From an uncultured Gemmatimonadota bacterium (GTDB lineage Bacteria > Gemmatimonadota > Gemmatimonadetes > Gemmatimonadales > Gemmatimonadaceae): a DNA stretch of 64,000 nt. This document shows, in pieces, positions 25,359 through 35,231 of the stretch. The first letter of the stretch is position 1, and each line of letters begins with the position of its first letter. The position numbers and the translations under genes are program-made. The notes under the pieces are model-generated. The model had not been told where the DNA came from, ran no database searches, and saw nothing but the letters and a program-made list of their open reading frames with translations. The stretch is taken from positions 186,001-250,000 of the forward strand of contig CADEFN010000005.1 of assembly GCA_902826615.1 (NCBI GenBank), given 5' to 3'.

Positions 25359-26913
25359 ATGAAGCGCCGGGGCCGACTGACGTGGCTGACGTGGGTGGTG
25401 GTGCTGGGGGTCACGGTGTTGTCGCTGTCGCCGTTCCGCACCCGGCTGGACACGTCTCACGTGGCCCTGGCCCTGCTGCTGGTGGTGCTGGGCGCAAGCG
25501 CCACGGGCGGACGCAGAGCGGGGTTGGTGACTGCGGTGCTCGCGTTTCTTTTCCTTCAACTGGTTCTTCCTGCCGCCGTATGGCACCTTGCGACTGGAAG
25601 AACGGCTGGACGCCATCGTGCTCGGCGCCTTTCTGGTCACGAGCGCGGTCGCATCGCAGCTGTTTCACCGGATTTCGGCGGAGGGTGAGCTCGCCCGGGA
25701 GCGGGCGGCAGAGCTGGAATCACTCGCATCGTTAGGCATGCGCGCCATGACGGCCGTGCATGCACGAGACGCCCTCCAGATTGTGAGTGTCAGTGTGCGT
25801 GAGCACCTGGGCGCAACCGGGTGCCGTGTGCATACCCTGACCGACGGTCGCGGAATGACCTCGGCAGGTGATCCGGATGGACCGGAGAACCGGGAACCGG
25901 TCACACTCGCCATGCAGCGCGGGATGCGGGTCGCGGTGCTGGCCGGCGGTCCGTTGCGTGTCATTCCCGACCAGATGGAACCGCTGTCGGTGGCCCTGGG
26001 TGGGCAGGTTGCCCGAAGGCTGCTGATCCCGCTGCGAGGTGGTACGGAGGTCATTGGTGTGCTTGATGTGGAAGGCGAGTCTGGCCTCGTTCTGGATTCG
26101 GCAAATGCCCGTGTTCTCGACGCCCTGGTCTACTACGCAGCGTCTGCGGCAGAGCGCGCACGGCTTGAGCGCGCCGGGGCCCGTCTCGAGGCCCTCCAGG
26201 GCGCAGAGGAAATGCGGGCCGCGGTGCTGGCATCGGTCTCACACGACTTGCGGACGCCACTCACCACGATCAAGGCGCTCGCGAGCCAGCTCCATGTCAT
26301 GGGGGACGATCGGTCCGAGGTGATCGAGCAGGAGGCAGACCGTCTCAACCGCTTTGTCGGCGAGATGCTCGATATGTCACGTCTGACGAGCGGTGGTTTT
26401 GTGCCGCGACCCGAAGTGGCGCCAGTCGAGGAGTTGGTGGTGGGCGCACTGCAACAGGTCGAGGGGAGCTTCGGTGAGCGTCGCATCGACGTACGCATGC
26501 CGGCACATGATCCCCTACCGCTGGCGTGGATGGACATGACACACACCGTCCGGATTGTCGTCAACCTGCTCGAGAACGCGCGCAAATACTCACCGGGAGA
26601 GAGCCCGGTCGAGCTGGTGGTGGAGTCCGCTGGCGCACAGATGCACATTTCGGTTTGTGATCGCGGTCCCGGAATCGCACCGTCGGAAGTGAATCGCATT
26701 TTCGACGCCTTGTACCGTCCCGCAACTGCCCGGGCCGATGCGGGGAGCGCAGGGCTTGGTCTGGCCATTGCTCGGGGCCTGGCGCGCGCCCAGGGTGGCG
26801 ATGTGGTGTGGACAGAACGGCCGGGAGGTGGGAGCATCTTTACTCTCACACTCCCGGCGGCGACCGTGGCCGACCTCGATCCGCCGCGCCCCGGAATCTT
26901 TACGCCATCTTAA
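25359..26913 (+). CDS. kdpD: KdpD membrane/kinase half, with apparent 1-base frameshift near 25554
   Basis: From ATG 25359 the frame encodes the KdpD membrane region (WVVVLGVTVLSL, VALALLLVVLGASATGG, GLVTAVLAFLF) but then leaves it. The true continuation (FNWFFLPPYGTLRLEERLD) lies one base out of frame, as if one extra C occurs at 25553-25554 in TTTTCCTTC. Past it, a GAF-like domain and the kinase core follow intact: phospho-acceptor His (codon 26242, SVSHDLRTPL), N box LLENARKY, GPGI and GLGLAIARG. The restored length is about 517 residues, equal to the C-terminal part of classical KdpD; the N-terminal sensor is a separate gene at 32684. It could be a sequencing error, a programmed shift or a pseudogene. 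A shorter product from TTG 25588 is also possible. Confidence 0.8.
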
Positions 26914-26917
26914 CGCC
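26896..26917 (+). promoter_or_regulatory. Tandem 11-bp direct repeat, candidate KdpE operator
   Basis: ATCTTTACGCC (26896-26906) and ATCTTAACGCC (26907-26917) are adjacent with one mismatch, a spacing of exactly one helical turn. OmpR-family dimers bind such head-to-tail half sites. It overlaps the end of the kinase gene and lies about 100 bases before the first structural gene. Confidence 0.5.
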
Positions 26918-26994
26918 CTTCCGCACCGTCTTTGTGCGCCGGTAGCGGGTCACCCGGCATCCTCCACTCCGTGGCGGCCGCATTCCGCGAGCCG

Positions 26995-27012
26995 CCTTCC
27001 TCTCGGAAGGAG
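26995..27012 (+). promoter_or_regulatory. Hairpin covering the ribosome site of the 39-residue gene
   Basis: CCTTCC (26995-27000) pairs perfectly with GGAAGG (27005-27010) around TCTC. The second arm is part of the Shine-Dalgarno sequence AAGGAG (27007-27012) of the gene at 27019, so the hairpin could hide it. Confidence 0.4.
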
Positions 27013-27018
27013 ATGGTG

Positions 27019-27138
27019 ATGCGCGACCTGTTGTACGTAGCTCTCACCCTGGGCTTTTTTGCGCTCATGTGGCGCTGGGTCCGGTTCTGTGCGTCCCTCG
27101 GTCGTGTGGCCGCCGCCGCCGGGGAGATGCGCCGATGA
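27019..27138 (+). CDS. 39-residue membrane protein ahead of kdpF
   Basis: ATG 27019 is preceded six bases earlier by AAGGAG. The product has one membrane segment (LLYVALTLGFFALMWRW) and a basic C-terminus ending GEMRR. Its stop overlaps the kdpF start by ATGA, so it is cotranslated with the potassium pump genes. An accessory or regulatory role at the Kdp complex is inferred. The upstream ATG at 27013 is too close to the ribosome site. Confidence 0.65.
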   Translation: MRDLLYVALTLGFFALMWRWVRFCASLGRVAAAAGEMRR

Positions 27139-27224
27139 CGCTGGACACTGGAGTCGCACTCGTCCTCGTCCTGGTGCTCGCTGCGTGGGTGTTGGCCGCA
27201 CTCATTCATCCGGAACGGTTCTGA
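27135..27224 (+). CDS. kdpF: KdpF, small subunit of the potassium pump
   Basis: This 29-residue peptide has one hydrophobic helix (ALVLVLVLAAWVLAALI) and the family's typical ending HPERF. It stabilises the KdpABC complex in the membrane. It starts within the stop of the 39-residue gene and ends two bases before kdpA. Confidence 0.88.
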   Translation: MTLDTGVALVLVLVLAAWVLAALIHPERF

Positions 27225-27226
27225 CG

Positions 27227-28942
27227 ATGACGACCAATGGATGGGTGCAGTTCGGCCTTCTGGGTATGACCGTCGCACTCCTGACGCGCCCGACGGGCGC
27301 CTGGCTGGTGGGCGTCTACAGTGGGTCGTTTGGGGCTCTGGGGTTCGCGGAGCGTGCGATCTACCGGGTCATGCGGATTGACCCCAATCAGGACCAGCCC
27401 TGGACGCGGTACGCGGAGGCCATGCTCACCTTCAGCGTGGTGTCCATGCTCATGACGTATCTGGTTCTGCGACTGCAGGGCATGTTACCGCTGAACCCGC
27501 AGCACCTGGGAGCGGTGGCGCCGTCACAGGCATTCGAAACCGCCGCCTCGTTCACGACGAACACCAACTGGCAGTCGTACGCCGGGGAGTCGACCATGTC
27601 GTACTTCTCGCAACTGACGCAGTTCACCTTCCACAATGTGGCGTCGGCCGCAACCGGAATGGCGGTCGCTGCCGCTCTCGTGCGCGGTGTCTCGCGAAAG
27701 GGAAGTGCGGGGATCGGCAACTTCTGGGTGGACCTGGTGCGTGGGACCTTGTACGTGTTGCTGCCCCTCTCGCTGGTGCTTGCGCTGGTGTTCGTGCAAC
27801 AAGGCACCATCCAGACGCTCCAGACACCGGTCGTGGCCACGACGCTCGAGGGTGTCACGCAGACACTGGCCATGGGCCCGGTCGCCAGCCAGGAAGCCAT
27901 CAAACTCGTCGGGACGAATGGGGGTGGTTTCTTCAACGCCAACTCGGCACACCCGTTCGAGAATCCGACTCCGCTGACAAACTTCCTGCAGATTGTGGCC
28001 ATTCTGCTCATTCCGGCCGGGTTCACGCGGATGTACGGTCGGCTGGTGTCGAGCCCGCGTCACGGCTGGGTGTTATGGAGTGTGATGGGCCTTCTGCTGA
28101 CCGCCGGGGGCGCGGCGTCGTACTACGCAGAGGCACACGGGAATCCGGTTCATGCTGCGCGTGGCGTCGACGTGGTGGGGACGGCCACCAACCCCGGGGG
28201 CAACATGGAGGGCAAGGAGGTGCGGTTCGGCATTCCATCATCGACCCTGTATGCGACGGTGACCACGGCGGCGTCGAGCGGCGCGGTCAACAGTATGCAC
28301 GACTCGTTTACCCCGCTGGGTGGCCTGGTGACCATGCTCAACATCCAGCTGGGCGAGGTGATCTTCGGGGGCGTGGGCGCAGGTCTGTACAGCATGGTGA
28401 TGATGGTCATTCTCACGGTCTTCATCGCCGGGCTCATGGTGGGGCGCACCCCGGAATACCTGGGCAAGAAGATTCGCGCCCGGGAAGTACAGGTCGCGTC
28501 GTTGTACGCACTGATCTTTCCTGCCGCGATCCTTGTCCCGACCGCCGCGTCTGCGGTGTTGCCGCAGGGATTGGCGGGGCTCGCGAATGCCGGCCCGCAT
28601 GGATTGTCCGAAATCCTGTACGCGTTTACCAGCACGGCGGGCAACAATGGGAGTGCATTTGCCGGTCTCAGCGGCGGCTCCACCTGGTACAACACACTCT
28701 TCGGGCTGGTGATGCTCACCGGGAGGTTCGCCATGATGGTCCCGGTCCTGGCGCTGGCCGGGTTTCTCGGGGAGCAGGGGCGGGTCCCGGACTCGTCAGG
28801 CACCTTCCCGGTGACGACGGTCCTCTTCGGTGTTCTCCTGATCAGCGTGATCGCGATCCTCGGCGCGCTCACCTTCTTTCCGGCGCTGGCCCTGGGGCCG
28901 GTCGCCGAACACTACCTCGTAAATGCCGGCCGGTTGTTCTGA
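27227..28942 (+). CDS. kdpA: KdpA, potassium-binding subunit
   Basis: This 571-residue polytopic membrane protein has the four K+ selectivity-loop signatures, including [33 protein letters not shown] and [11 protein letters not shown]. It descends from K+ channel subunits of the SKT superfamily and accepts potassium for pumping by KdpB. It starts two bases after kdpF. A few TTA codons outside the usual GTTAGG context occur here, which is unusual for this window. Confidence 0.97.
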   Translation: MTTNGWVQFGLLGMTVALLTRPTGAWLVGVYSGSFGALGFAERAIYRVMRIDPNQDQPWTRYAEAMLTFSVVSMLMTYLVLRLQGMLPLNPQHLGAVAPSQAFETAASFTTNTNWQSYAGESTMSYFSQLTQFTFHNVASAATGMAVAAALVRGVSRKGSAGIGNFWVDLVRGTLYVLLPLSLVLALVFVQQGTIQTLQTPVVATTLEGVTQTLAMGPVASQEAIKLVGTNGGGFFNANSAHPFENPTPLTNFLQIVAILLIPAGFTRMYGRLVSSPRHGWVLWSVMGLLLTAGGAASYYAEAHGNPVHAARGVDVVGTATNPGGNMEGKEVRFGIPSSTLYATVTTAASSGAVNSMHDSFTPLGGLVTMLNIQLGEVIFGGVGAGLYSMVMMVILTVFIAGLMVGRTPEYLGKKIRAREVQVASLYALIFPAAILVPTAASAVLPQGLAGLANAGPHGLSEILYAFTSTAGNNGSAFAGLSGGSTWYNTLFGLVMLTGRFAMMVPVLALAGFLGEQGRVPDSSGTFPVTTVLFGVLLISVIAILGALTFFPALALGPVAEHYLVNAGRLF

Positions 28943-28943
28943 C

Positions 28944-31007
<2,064 letters not shown>

Positions 31008-31012
31008 TCATC

Positions 31013-31597
31013 ATGCGCACCGTTCCCCTGCGTCCTGCCATTACCCTGACCACCGTTCTGTGCCTGCTGACCGGTGTGGCTTATCCCGGTCTGGTGACCG
31101 TCGTGGCTCAACTGCTATTCCCATTCCAGGCGAACGGGTCTCTGCTCTCGGTGAATGGTGAGGTACGAGGGAGCGCCCTCATCGGCCAGCGGTTCACGGA
31201 AGACTGGTACTTTCACTCGCGCCCCGCGTCGGCTGGCGGGTACGACGGCATGACCTCCGGCGGAAGCAACAAGGGGCCAAGTGACCGGGCGCTGGCAGAT
31301 ACAGTCGCAAGTGCCGTCGCCGCCGTCGTCCGTGTTGAGGGTGGGACTGCAGGCGCGGTGCCATCTGATATGGTCACCCGTTCGGCATCGGGGCTCGATC
31401 CACACATCTCACCGGCCAACGCTGCGCTGCAGGTGGCGCGAGTGAGTCGAGCGCGAGGTATCTCCCGCGATGACCTCAGGCAGCTTGTCGCGCGACATAC
31501 GGAACTTCGGCAACTGGGCGTCTTCGGGGAGCCGCGGGTCCACGTCCTGCGACTGAACCTCGCCCTCGACTCCGCCGCTGCCCGGAGGGTACGATGA
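31013..31597 (+). CDS. kdpC: KdpC, assembly/catalytic chaperone subunit
   Basis: This 194-residue protein has one N-terminal membrane segment and the family motifs GSALIGQRFTEDWYFHSRPSA (outline), SNKGPSDRAL and SGLDPHISPANAALQVARVSRARG. It binds the pump and raises its potassium affinity. Its stop overlaps the porin start (ATGA). Confidence 0.96.
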   Translation: MRTVPLRPAITLTTVLCLLTGVAYPGLVTVVAQLLFPFQANGSLLSVNGEVRGSALIGQRFTEDWYFHSRPASAGGYDGMTSGGSNKGPSDRALADTVASAVAAVVRVEGGTAGAVPSDMVTRSASGLDPHISPANAALQVARVSRARGISRDDLRQLVARHTELRQLGVFGEPRVHVLRLNLALDSAAARRVR

Positions 31598-32682
31598 CGC
31601 TTCCTCGCGTCACGTTGATGGTGAGTGCAATCCTGCCGGGGCTCCTGCAGGCGCAGAGTGCGCCCGACAGCACCGTCCGCGTCCGCTTTGGCGCGTTTGT
31701 TGACCTGTACTATGCATGGGACGGAAGCCGACCCGCAGGTCTCGATCGGCCCTATACCACACAACCGGCACGCCACAACGAGTTCAACGTGAACCTCGCG
31801 CACATCGAGGCCATAGTGTCAGGGGAACGCGTCCGCGGCCGGTTGGCAATGCAGGTGGGCACGTCCGTTCAGTCGAACTACGCCGCCGAGCCTCGTGTGG
31901 GCACCGTGAGTGGCCCCGACCTGGCCAGGCATATCCAGGAGGCCGTCGTGGGAGTGCGTGTTGCGAGCACCCTCTGGGTGGATGGAGGCATCTTTTTCTC
32001 GCATGTCGGAGGCGAGTCGTGGATCTCGCGCGACAACCTCACCTACACGCGCTCCCTCATCGCTGACTACTCGCCGTACTATCAGTCCGGTGTCAAGCTT
32101 GTGTGGCAGCCCCGCCCCACCGTCACGGCACAGCTCAATGTCGTCAACGGCTGGCAGCTGATCTCGGAGAACAACTCGGACAAGTCTGCCGGCATCCGCC
32201 TCGACTGGCGGGCCACGAAGGCGCTCACCCTGTCCACCTACAACCTCTTTGGCAATGAGCAACCCACGGGGGAGGCGCGGCAGCACCGGTACTTTCAGGG
32301 CGCGAGTGTCCGCTGGACACCGCGTGAGGCGATGGCGGTGCAGGGCACGTGTGATGCAGGCACGCAGTCACTTGGGGATCGGCGTGGCAATTGGTATGGC
32401 TGCGCGATCGCCGGGCGCCGGTACATCAGCCGCACCACGGCACTGGTGGCGAGGCTGGAGCGATACGCCGATCCGCGTCAGGTCATCGTCTCCACCAGTG
32501 GCAGCGCCGGCCTGGTGGCTAATGGAGCATCGTTAGGTGCCGACGTGACGCTGGCCCCGGGAATGTTGTGGCGCACCGAGTGGCGTGCCCTGCGGTCCAC
32601 GCAACCGGTCTTTCCGGGGAACAACCGGCCCGGCCGGGGAAACCAGGTGTTCGTGACATCCCTCGCCCTCGGAATGCCCTGA
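31594..32682 (+). CDS. Outer-membrane beta-barrel porin (BBP2-like) in the kdp operon
   Basis: This 362-residue protein has a signal peptide (LMVSAILPGLLQAQ) and amphipathic strands typical of the putative porin-2 family (VRFGAFVDLYYAWD, NEFNVNLAHIEAIV, YSPYYQSGVKL). It overlaps kdpC by ATGA, which ties it to potassium uptake, perhaps as the outer-membrane route. Potassium selectivity is inferred from position alone. Confidence 0.8.
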   Translation: MTLPRVTLMVSAILPGLLQAQSAPDSTVRVRFGAFVDLYYAWDGSRPAGLDRPYTTQPARHNEFNVNLAHIEAIVSGERVRGRLAMQVGTSVQSNYAAEPRVGTVSGPDLARHIQEAVVGVRVASTLWVDGGIFFSHVGGESWISRDNLTYTRSLIADYSPYYQSGVKLVWQPRPTVTAQLNVVNGWQLISENNSDKSAGIRLDWRATKALTLSTYNLFGNEQPTGEARQHRYFQGASVRWTPREAMAVQGTCDAGTQSLGDRRGNWYGCAIAGRRYISRTTALVARLERYADPRQVIVSTSGSAGLVANGASLGADVTLAPGMLWRTEWRALRSTQPVFPGNNRPGRGNQVFVTSLALGMP

Positions 32683-32683
32683 C

Positions 32684-33865
32684 GTGCGTGAGAACGCCGA
32701 CGGGACTCCCACGGGATTCTACGACATCGTCCGGCTTCGGGAACGGGGCAAGCTCAAGGTGTATGTTGGCTCGGCGGCAGGTACCGGAAAGACATATCGC
32801 ATGTTGCAGGAAGCGCACGAGCTGCGGCGGCGTGGCGTCGATGTGGTGATCGGCTTTGTGGAAACACACCAACGCGCCGAAACCGAGGCCCAGGTTGGCG
32901 ACCTCGAACACATCCCGCGCCAGCACATCGCATACCGGAGTGTGATGCTGGAAGAGATGGACATCGAGGCGCTGCTTCGGCGGCACCCACAAGTCGCACT
33001 GGTCGACGAGCTTGCCCACACCAACGTTCCTGGCGCACGCCATCGCAAGCGTTGGGAGGATGTCCTCGACCTGCTCGATGAGGGCATCAGCGTCATTTCC
33101 GCCGTGAATGTGCAACACCTCGAATCCCTCAACGAGGTGATCGCCTCAACGCTGGGAGTCACCGTGCGTGAAACGGTCCCTGACTGGGTGGTGGCGTCGG
33201 CGGCGCAGGTGGTGAACCTGGACATTTCCGCCGAGGACCTGAGGCAACGTCTGCGGGAAGGGCGGATCTACACCACAGACAAAGTGGATGCTGCCCTCAC
33301 CAATTTCTTTACCGAGGAGAACCTGACCACACTCCGCGAGCTGGCCCTGCGCGAAGTGGCGAGCAGTGTGGACCGGGCACGTGAAGAAATCGTCCGGCGG
33401 GAGGACGCCCCACGTTATGCTGCTCGCACTGCCGAGCGTATCCTCGTGGCGATGTCGAGCAACCCACAGTACACCGCACGGTTGTTGCGCCGTGCAAGCC
33501 GCATCGCTGGTCGCCTGAATAGCGATTGGTATTGTGTGTGGGTGCAGACCCCAGGTGAAAGTGCGAACCGCATCGATAGCACGGTACAGCGCGCCCTGGT
33601 CGACAATATCCAGCTGGCCCAGTCGCTTGGCGCAGAAGTGGTCAAGCTGCAGGGCACACAGGTGGCCGCCGAAATTGTGCGCTTCGCGCGCGAACGCGGA
33701 GTGTCCCTCGCGCTCGTTGGCCAGAGCCAGCGATCCCGCTGGTATCGCTGGTGGCATGACTCGGTGGTGCGCTCACTCCTGCACAACACCTCTGGACTCG
33801 ATGTGCTCGTTGTCTCTCTGGATGAACGAAGGCAGTCTGGTGGATCATCCGGCGCGGTGAGCTGA
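32684..33865 (+). CDS. kdpD: KdpD N-terminal sensor half (KdpD domain plus USP domain)
   Basis: This 393-residue soluble protein starts at GTG and matches the cytoplasmic sensor part of KdpD. It has Walker A GSAAGTGKT (residues 29-37), the Walker-B-like VALVDELAHTN, and PGARHRKRWEDVLDLLDEGI. A universal-stress (USP) domain follows after residue 250 (RILVAMSSNPQYTARLLRRASR). It ends just where the membrane part of a normal KdpD begins; that part is the separate gene at 25359. It overlaps the following kinase-like gene by TGATG. Confidence 0.9.
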   Translation: MRENADGTPTGFYDIVRLRERGKLKVYVGSAAGTGKTYRMLQEAHELRRRGVDVVIGFVETHQRAETEAQVGDLEHIPRQHIAYRSVMLEEMDIEALLRRHPQVALVDELAHTNVPGARHRKRWEDVLDLLDEGISVISAVNVQHLESLNEVIASTLGVTVRETVPDWVVASAAQVVNLDISAEDLRQRLREGRIYTTDKVDAALTNFFTEENLTTLRELALREVASSVDRAREEIVRREDAPRYAARTAERILVAMSSNPQYTARLLRRASRIAGRLNSDWYCVWVQTPGESANRIDSTVQRALVDNIQLAQSLGAEVVKLQGTQVAAEIVRFARERGVSLALVGQSQRSRWYRWWHDSVVRSLLHNTSGLDVLVVSLDERRQSGGSSGAVS

Positions 33866-34800
33866 TGCGCACCTGGCAACACCTAGCCCTTGTCCTGGCA
33901 ACGGCGATCGCAGGTATGCTCATCGGCGCGGCGGTGGTGCAGCTCCGTGGAGATGTGCGGCAAGTCCCCGAATGGCTGCTGGTGGCGGCGGTGCTCGCCG
34001 CCACAATCCCCGCCTGGCTGGCCTCGCACTACGCGAGGAATGGAGCCGCACGATCGCGCAAGCCGCCGAGCGCTGAGGGGCGCAGTGTGGATTACACGCA
34101 TGTGCCGGACAAAAGCGCGGACGATGGACTGGCGGCTGCCATCAGTCCGCCCGAGAGTCGGCACCCTGAGTACGCCGAACTGATCGCGTCGACAGTGCGA
34201 GTTGCCACACGTCAGCTCGACGATGTTCGGCTTCCGCTTCACATACTTCTCGACAATCACTTCGGTGAGCTCAACGAAAATCAGGAGGAGATGCTCGGTG
34301 CCGCGCGCGAGGCGTGTGAGCGAGTGGGAATTGCCCTTCGTGAGCTGCACGATGTGGTTGAGCTCGATCTCGGCACGCTGGAACTGCGTGTCGCACGTGT
34401 GAGCCTGGCCGATGTCGCCGAAACGACCGTGCGCATGTTCGCCACACAAGCGGAAGAACGTGGGATACAGCTGCTGGTCCACATGGATCCCGGTCGCGGC
34501 GCCGTGCTTGCGGACCGGACCAGGCTACAGGAGATCTTCTCCACACTCATGGGCAACGCCGTGGCCGCCGCCGCAGCCGGCAGCTGTGTTGTTGTAGAAG
34601 GCCGGGTCGAGGAAGGCCGGATCGTCCTGACGATCCGTGCCCCGGGTGTCGATTTCGATTCGTCGGCTCAGCAGTCCCTGGCTCGGCGCATTGTTGCGGC
34701 ACATGGCGGCACTATCGAGGCCGGATTGGGGGCCGTGAGACTCGCGTTTCCCCCGGCGCCAACGGCGCTCGGTCACGAGAGGCGTTCCCTCCGCCGCTGA
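33865..34800 (+). CDS. Degenerate histidine-kinase-like protein
   Basis: This 311-residue protein has two N-terminal membrane segments, then a DHp-like helical hairpin and an ATPase-like domain. The H box aligns as LDDVRLPLHIL where HELRTPL is normal, so the phospho-acceptor His is replaced by Asp. The G1 and G2 boxes are eroded (RAPGVDF, LARRIVAAHGG). It probably cannot autophosphorylate and may act as a scaffold or modulator for the split KdpD. It overlaps the KdpD sensor gene by one base. It could also have lost function. Confidence 0.7.
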   Translation: MRTWQHLALVLATAIAGMLIGAAVVQLRGDVRQVPEWLLVAAVLAATIPAWLASHYARNGAARSRKPPSAEGRSVDYTHVPDKSADDGLAAAISPPESRHPEYAELIASTVRVATRQLDDVRLPLHILLDNHFGELNENQEEMLGAAREACERVGIALRELHDVVELDLGTLELRVARVSLADVAETTVRMFATQAEERGIQLLVHMDPGRGAVLADRTRLQEIFSTLMGNAVAAAAAGSCVVVEGRVEEGRIVLTIRAPGVDFDSSAQQSLARRIVAAHGGTIEAGLGAVRLAFPPAPTALGHERRSLRR

Positions 34801-34842
34801 ACATTGGTATGGTCCTGCATAGGCCATTCACCGGAGAAATCG

Positions 34843-35148
34843 ATGAGCACGTGGCGCGACAAGATCAACGAGATGATGACCGAGCTGCAGCAGGAGCGCG
34901 ACGAACTGCGCGTAAAAATGGCCCTGGGCAAGGCGGAGCTGAAAGACGAGCTGGCCGAGCTGGATGGCAAGCTGGACGAGCTCAAGGGGAAGGCCGCCGC
35001 ATGGGCGGACAAGGCCGACGACCAGCTGGACGATGTGCTTGACGACGCCAAGGAGAAGGCGAGCGGGTGGCTGGGTGAACTCAAGGAGGGGTACCAGAAG
35101 CTCCGCGAGCGGATGACGGGTGACGACGCACCTCCGCCGCCGGCCTGA
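34843..35148 (+). CDS. Small coiled-coil protein, unknown function
   Basis: This 101-residue, highly charged protein has heptad-like repeats of Lys, Glu and Asp (ELKDELAELDGKLDELKGKA), two runs of DD and a Pro-rich tail. The start is ATG 34843 with GGAGA upstream. It resembles apolipoprotein/LEA-type stress proteins in composition only. It is 42 bases after the kinase-like gene and is followed by a terminator. Confidence 0.65.
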   Translation: MSTWRDKINEMMTELQQERDELRVKMALGKAELKDELAELDGKLDELKGKAAAWADKADDQLDDVLDDAKEKASGWLGELKEGYQKLRERMTGDDAPPPPA

Positions 35149-35178
35149 TCAGGCCCGCCTCTGAACGTCGATGGAATA

Positions 35179-35211
35179 AAAACGGGCCGCCCCAAAGGGA
35201 CGGCCCGTTTT
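35179..35211. terminator. Bidirectional rho-independent terminator
   Basis: AAAACGGGCCG (35179-35189) pairs with CGGCCCGTTTT (35201-35211), and CCC with GGG above a mismatch, leaving an AAA loop. A/T tracts flank both sides, so it serves both the rightward Kdp region and the leftward LVIVD gene. Confidence 0.93.
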
Positions 35212-35231
35212 ACGTGCGGCGTAAGCGGTGG

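Noticed and set aside
26914-27018. Cyclic-di-AMP (ydaO/kdp) riboswitch ahead of kdpF
   Set aside because: The leader is too short and lacks the conserved ydaO core; only the simple ribosome-site hairpin is visible.
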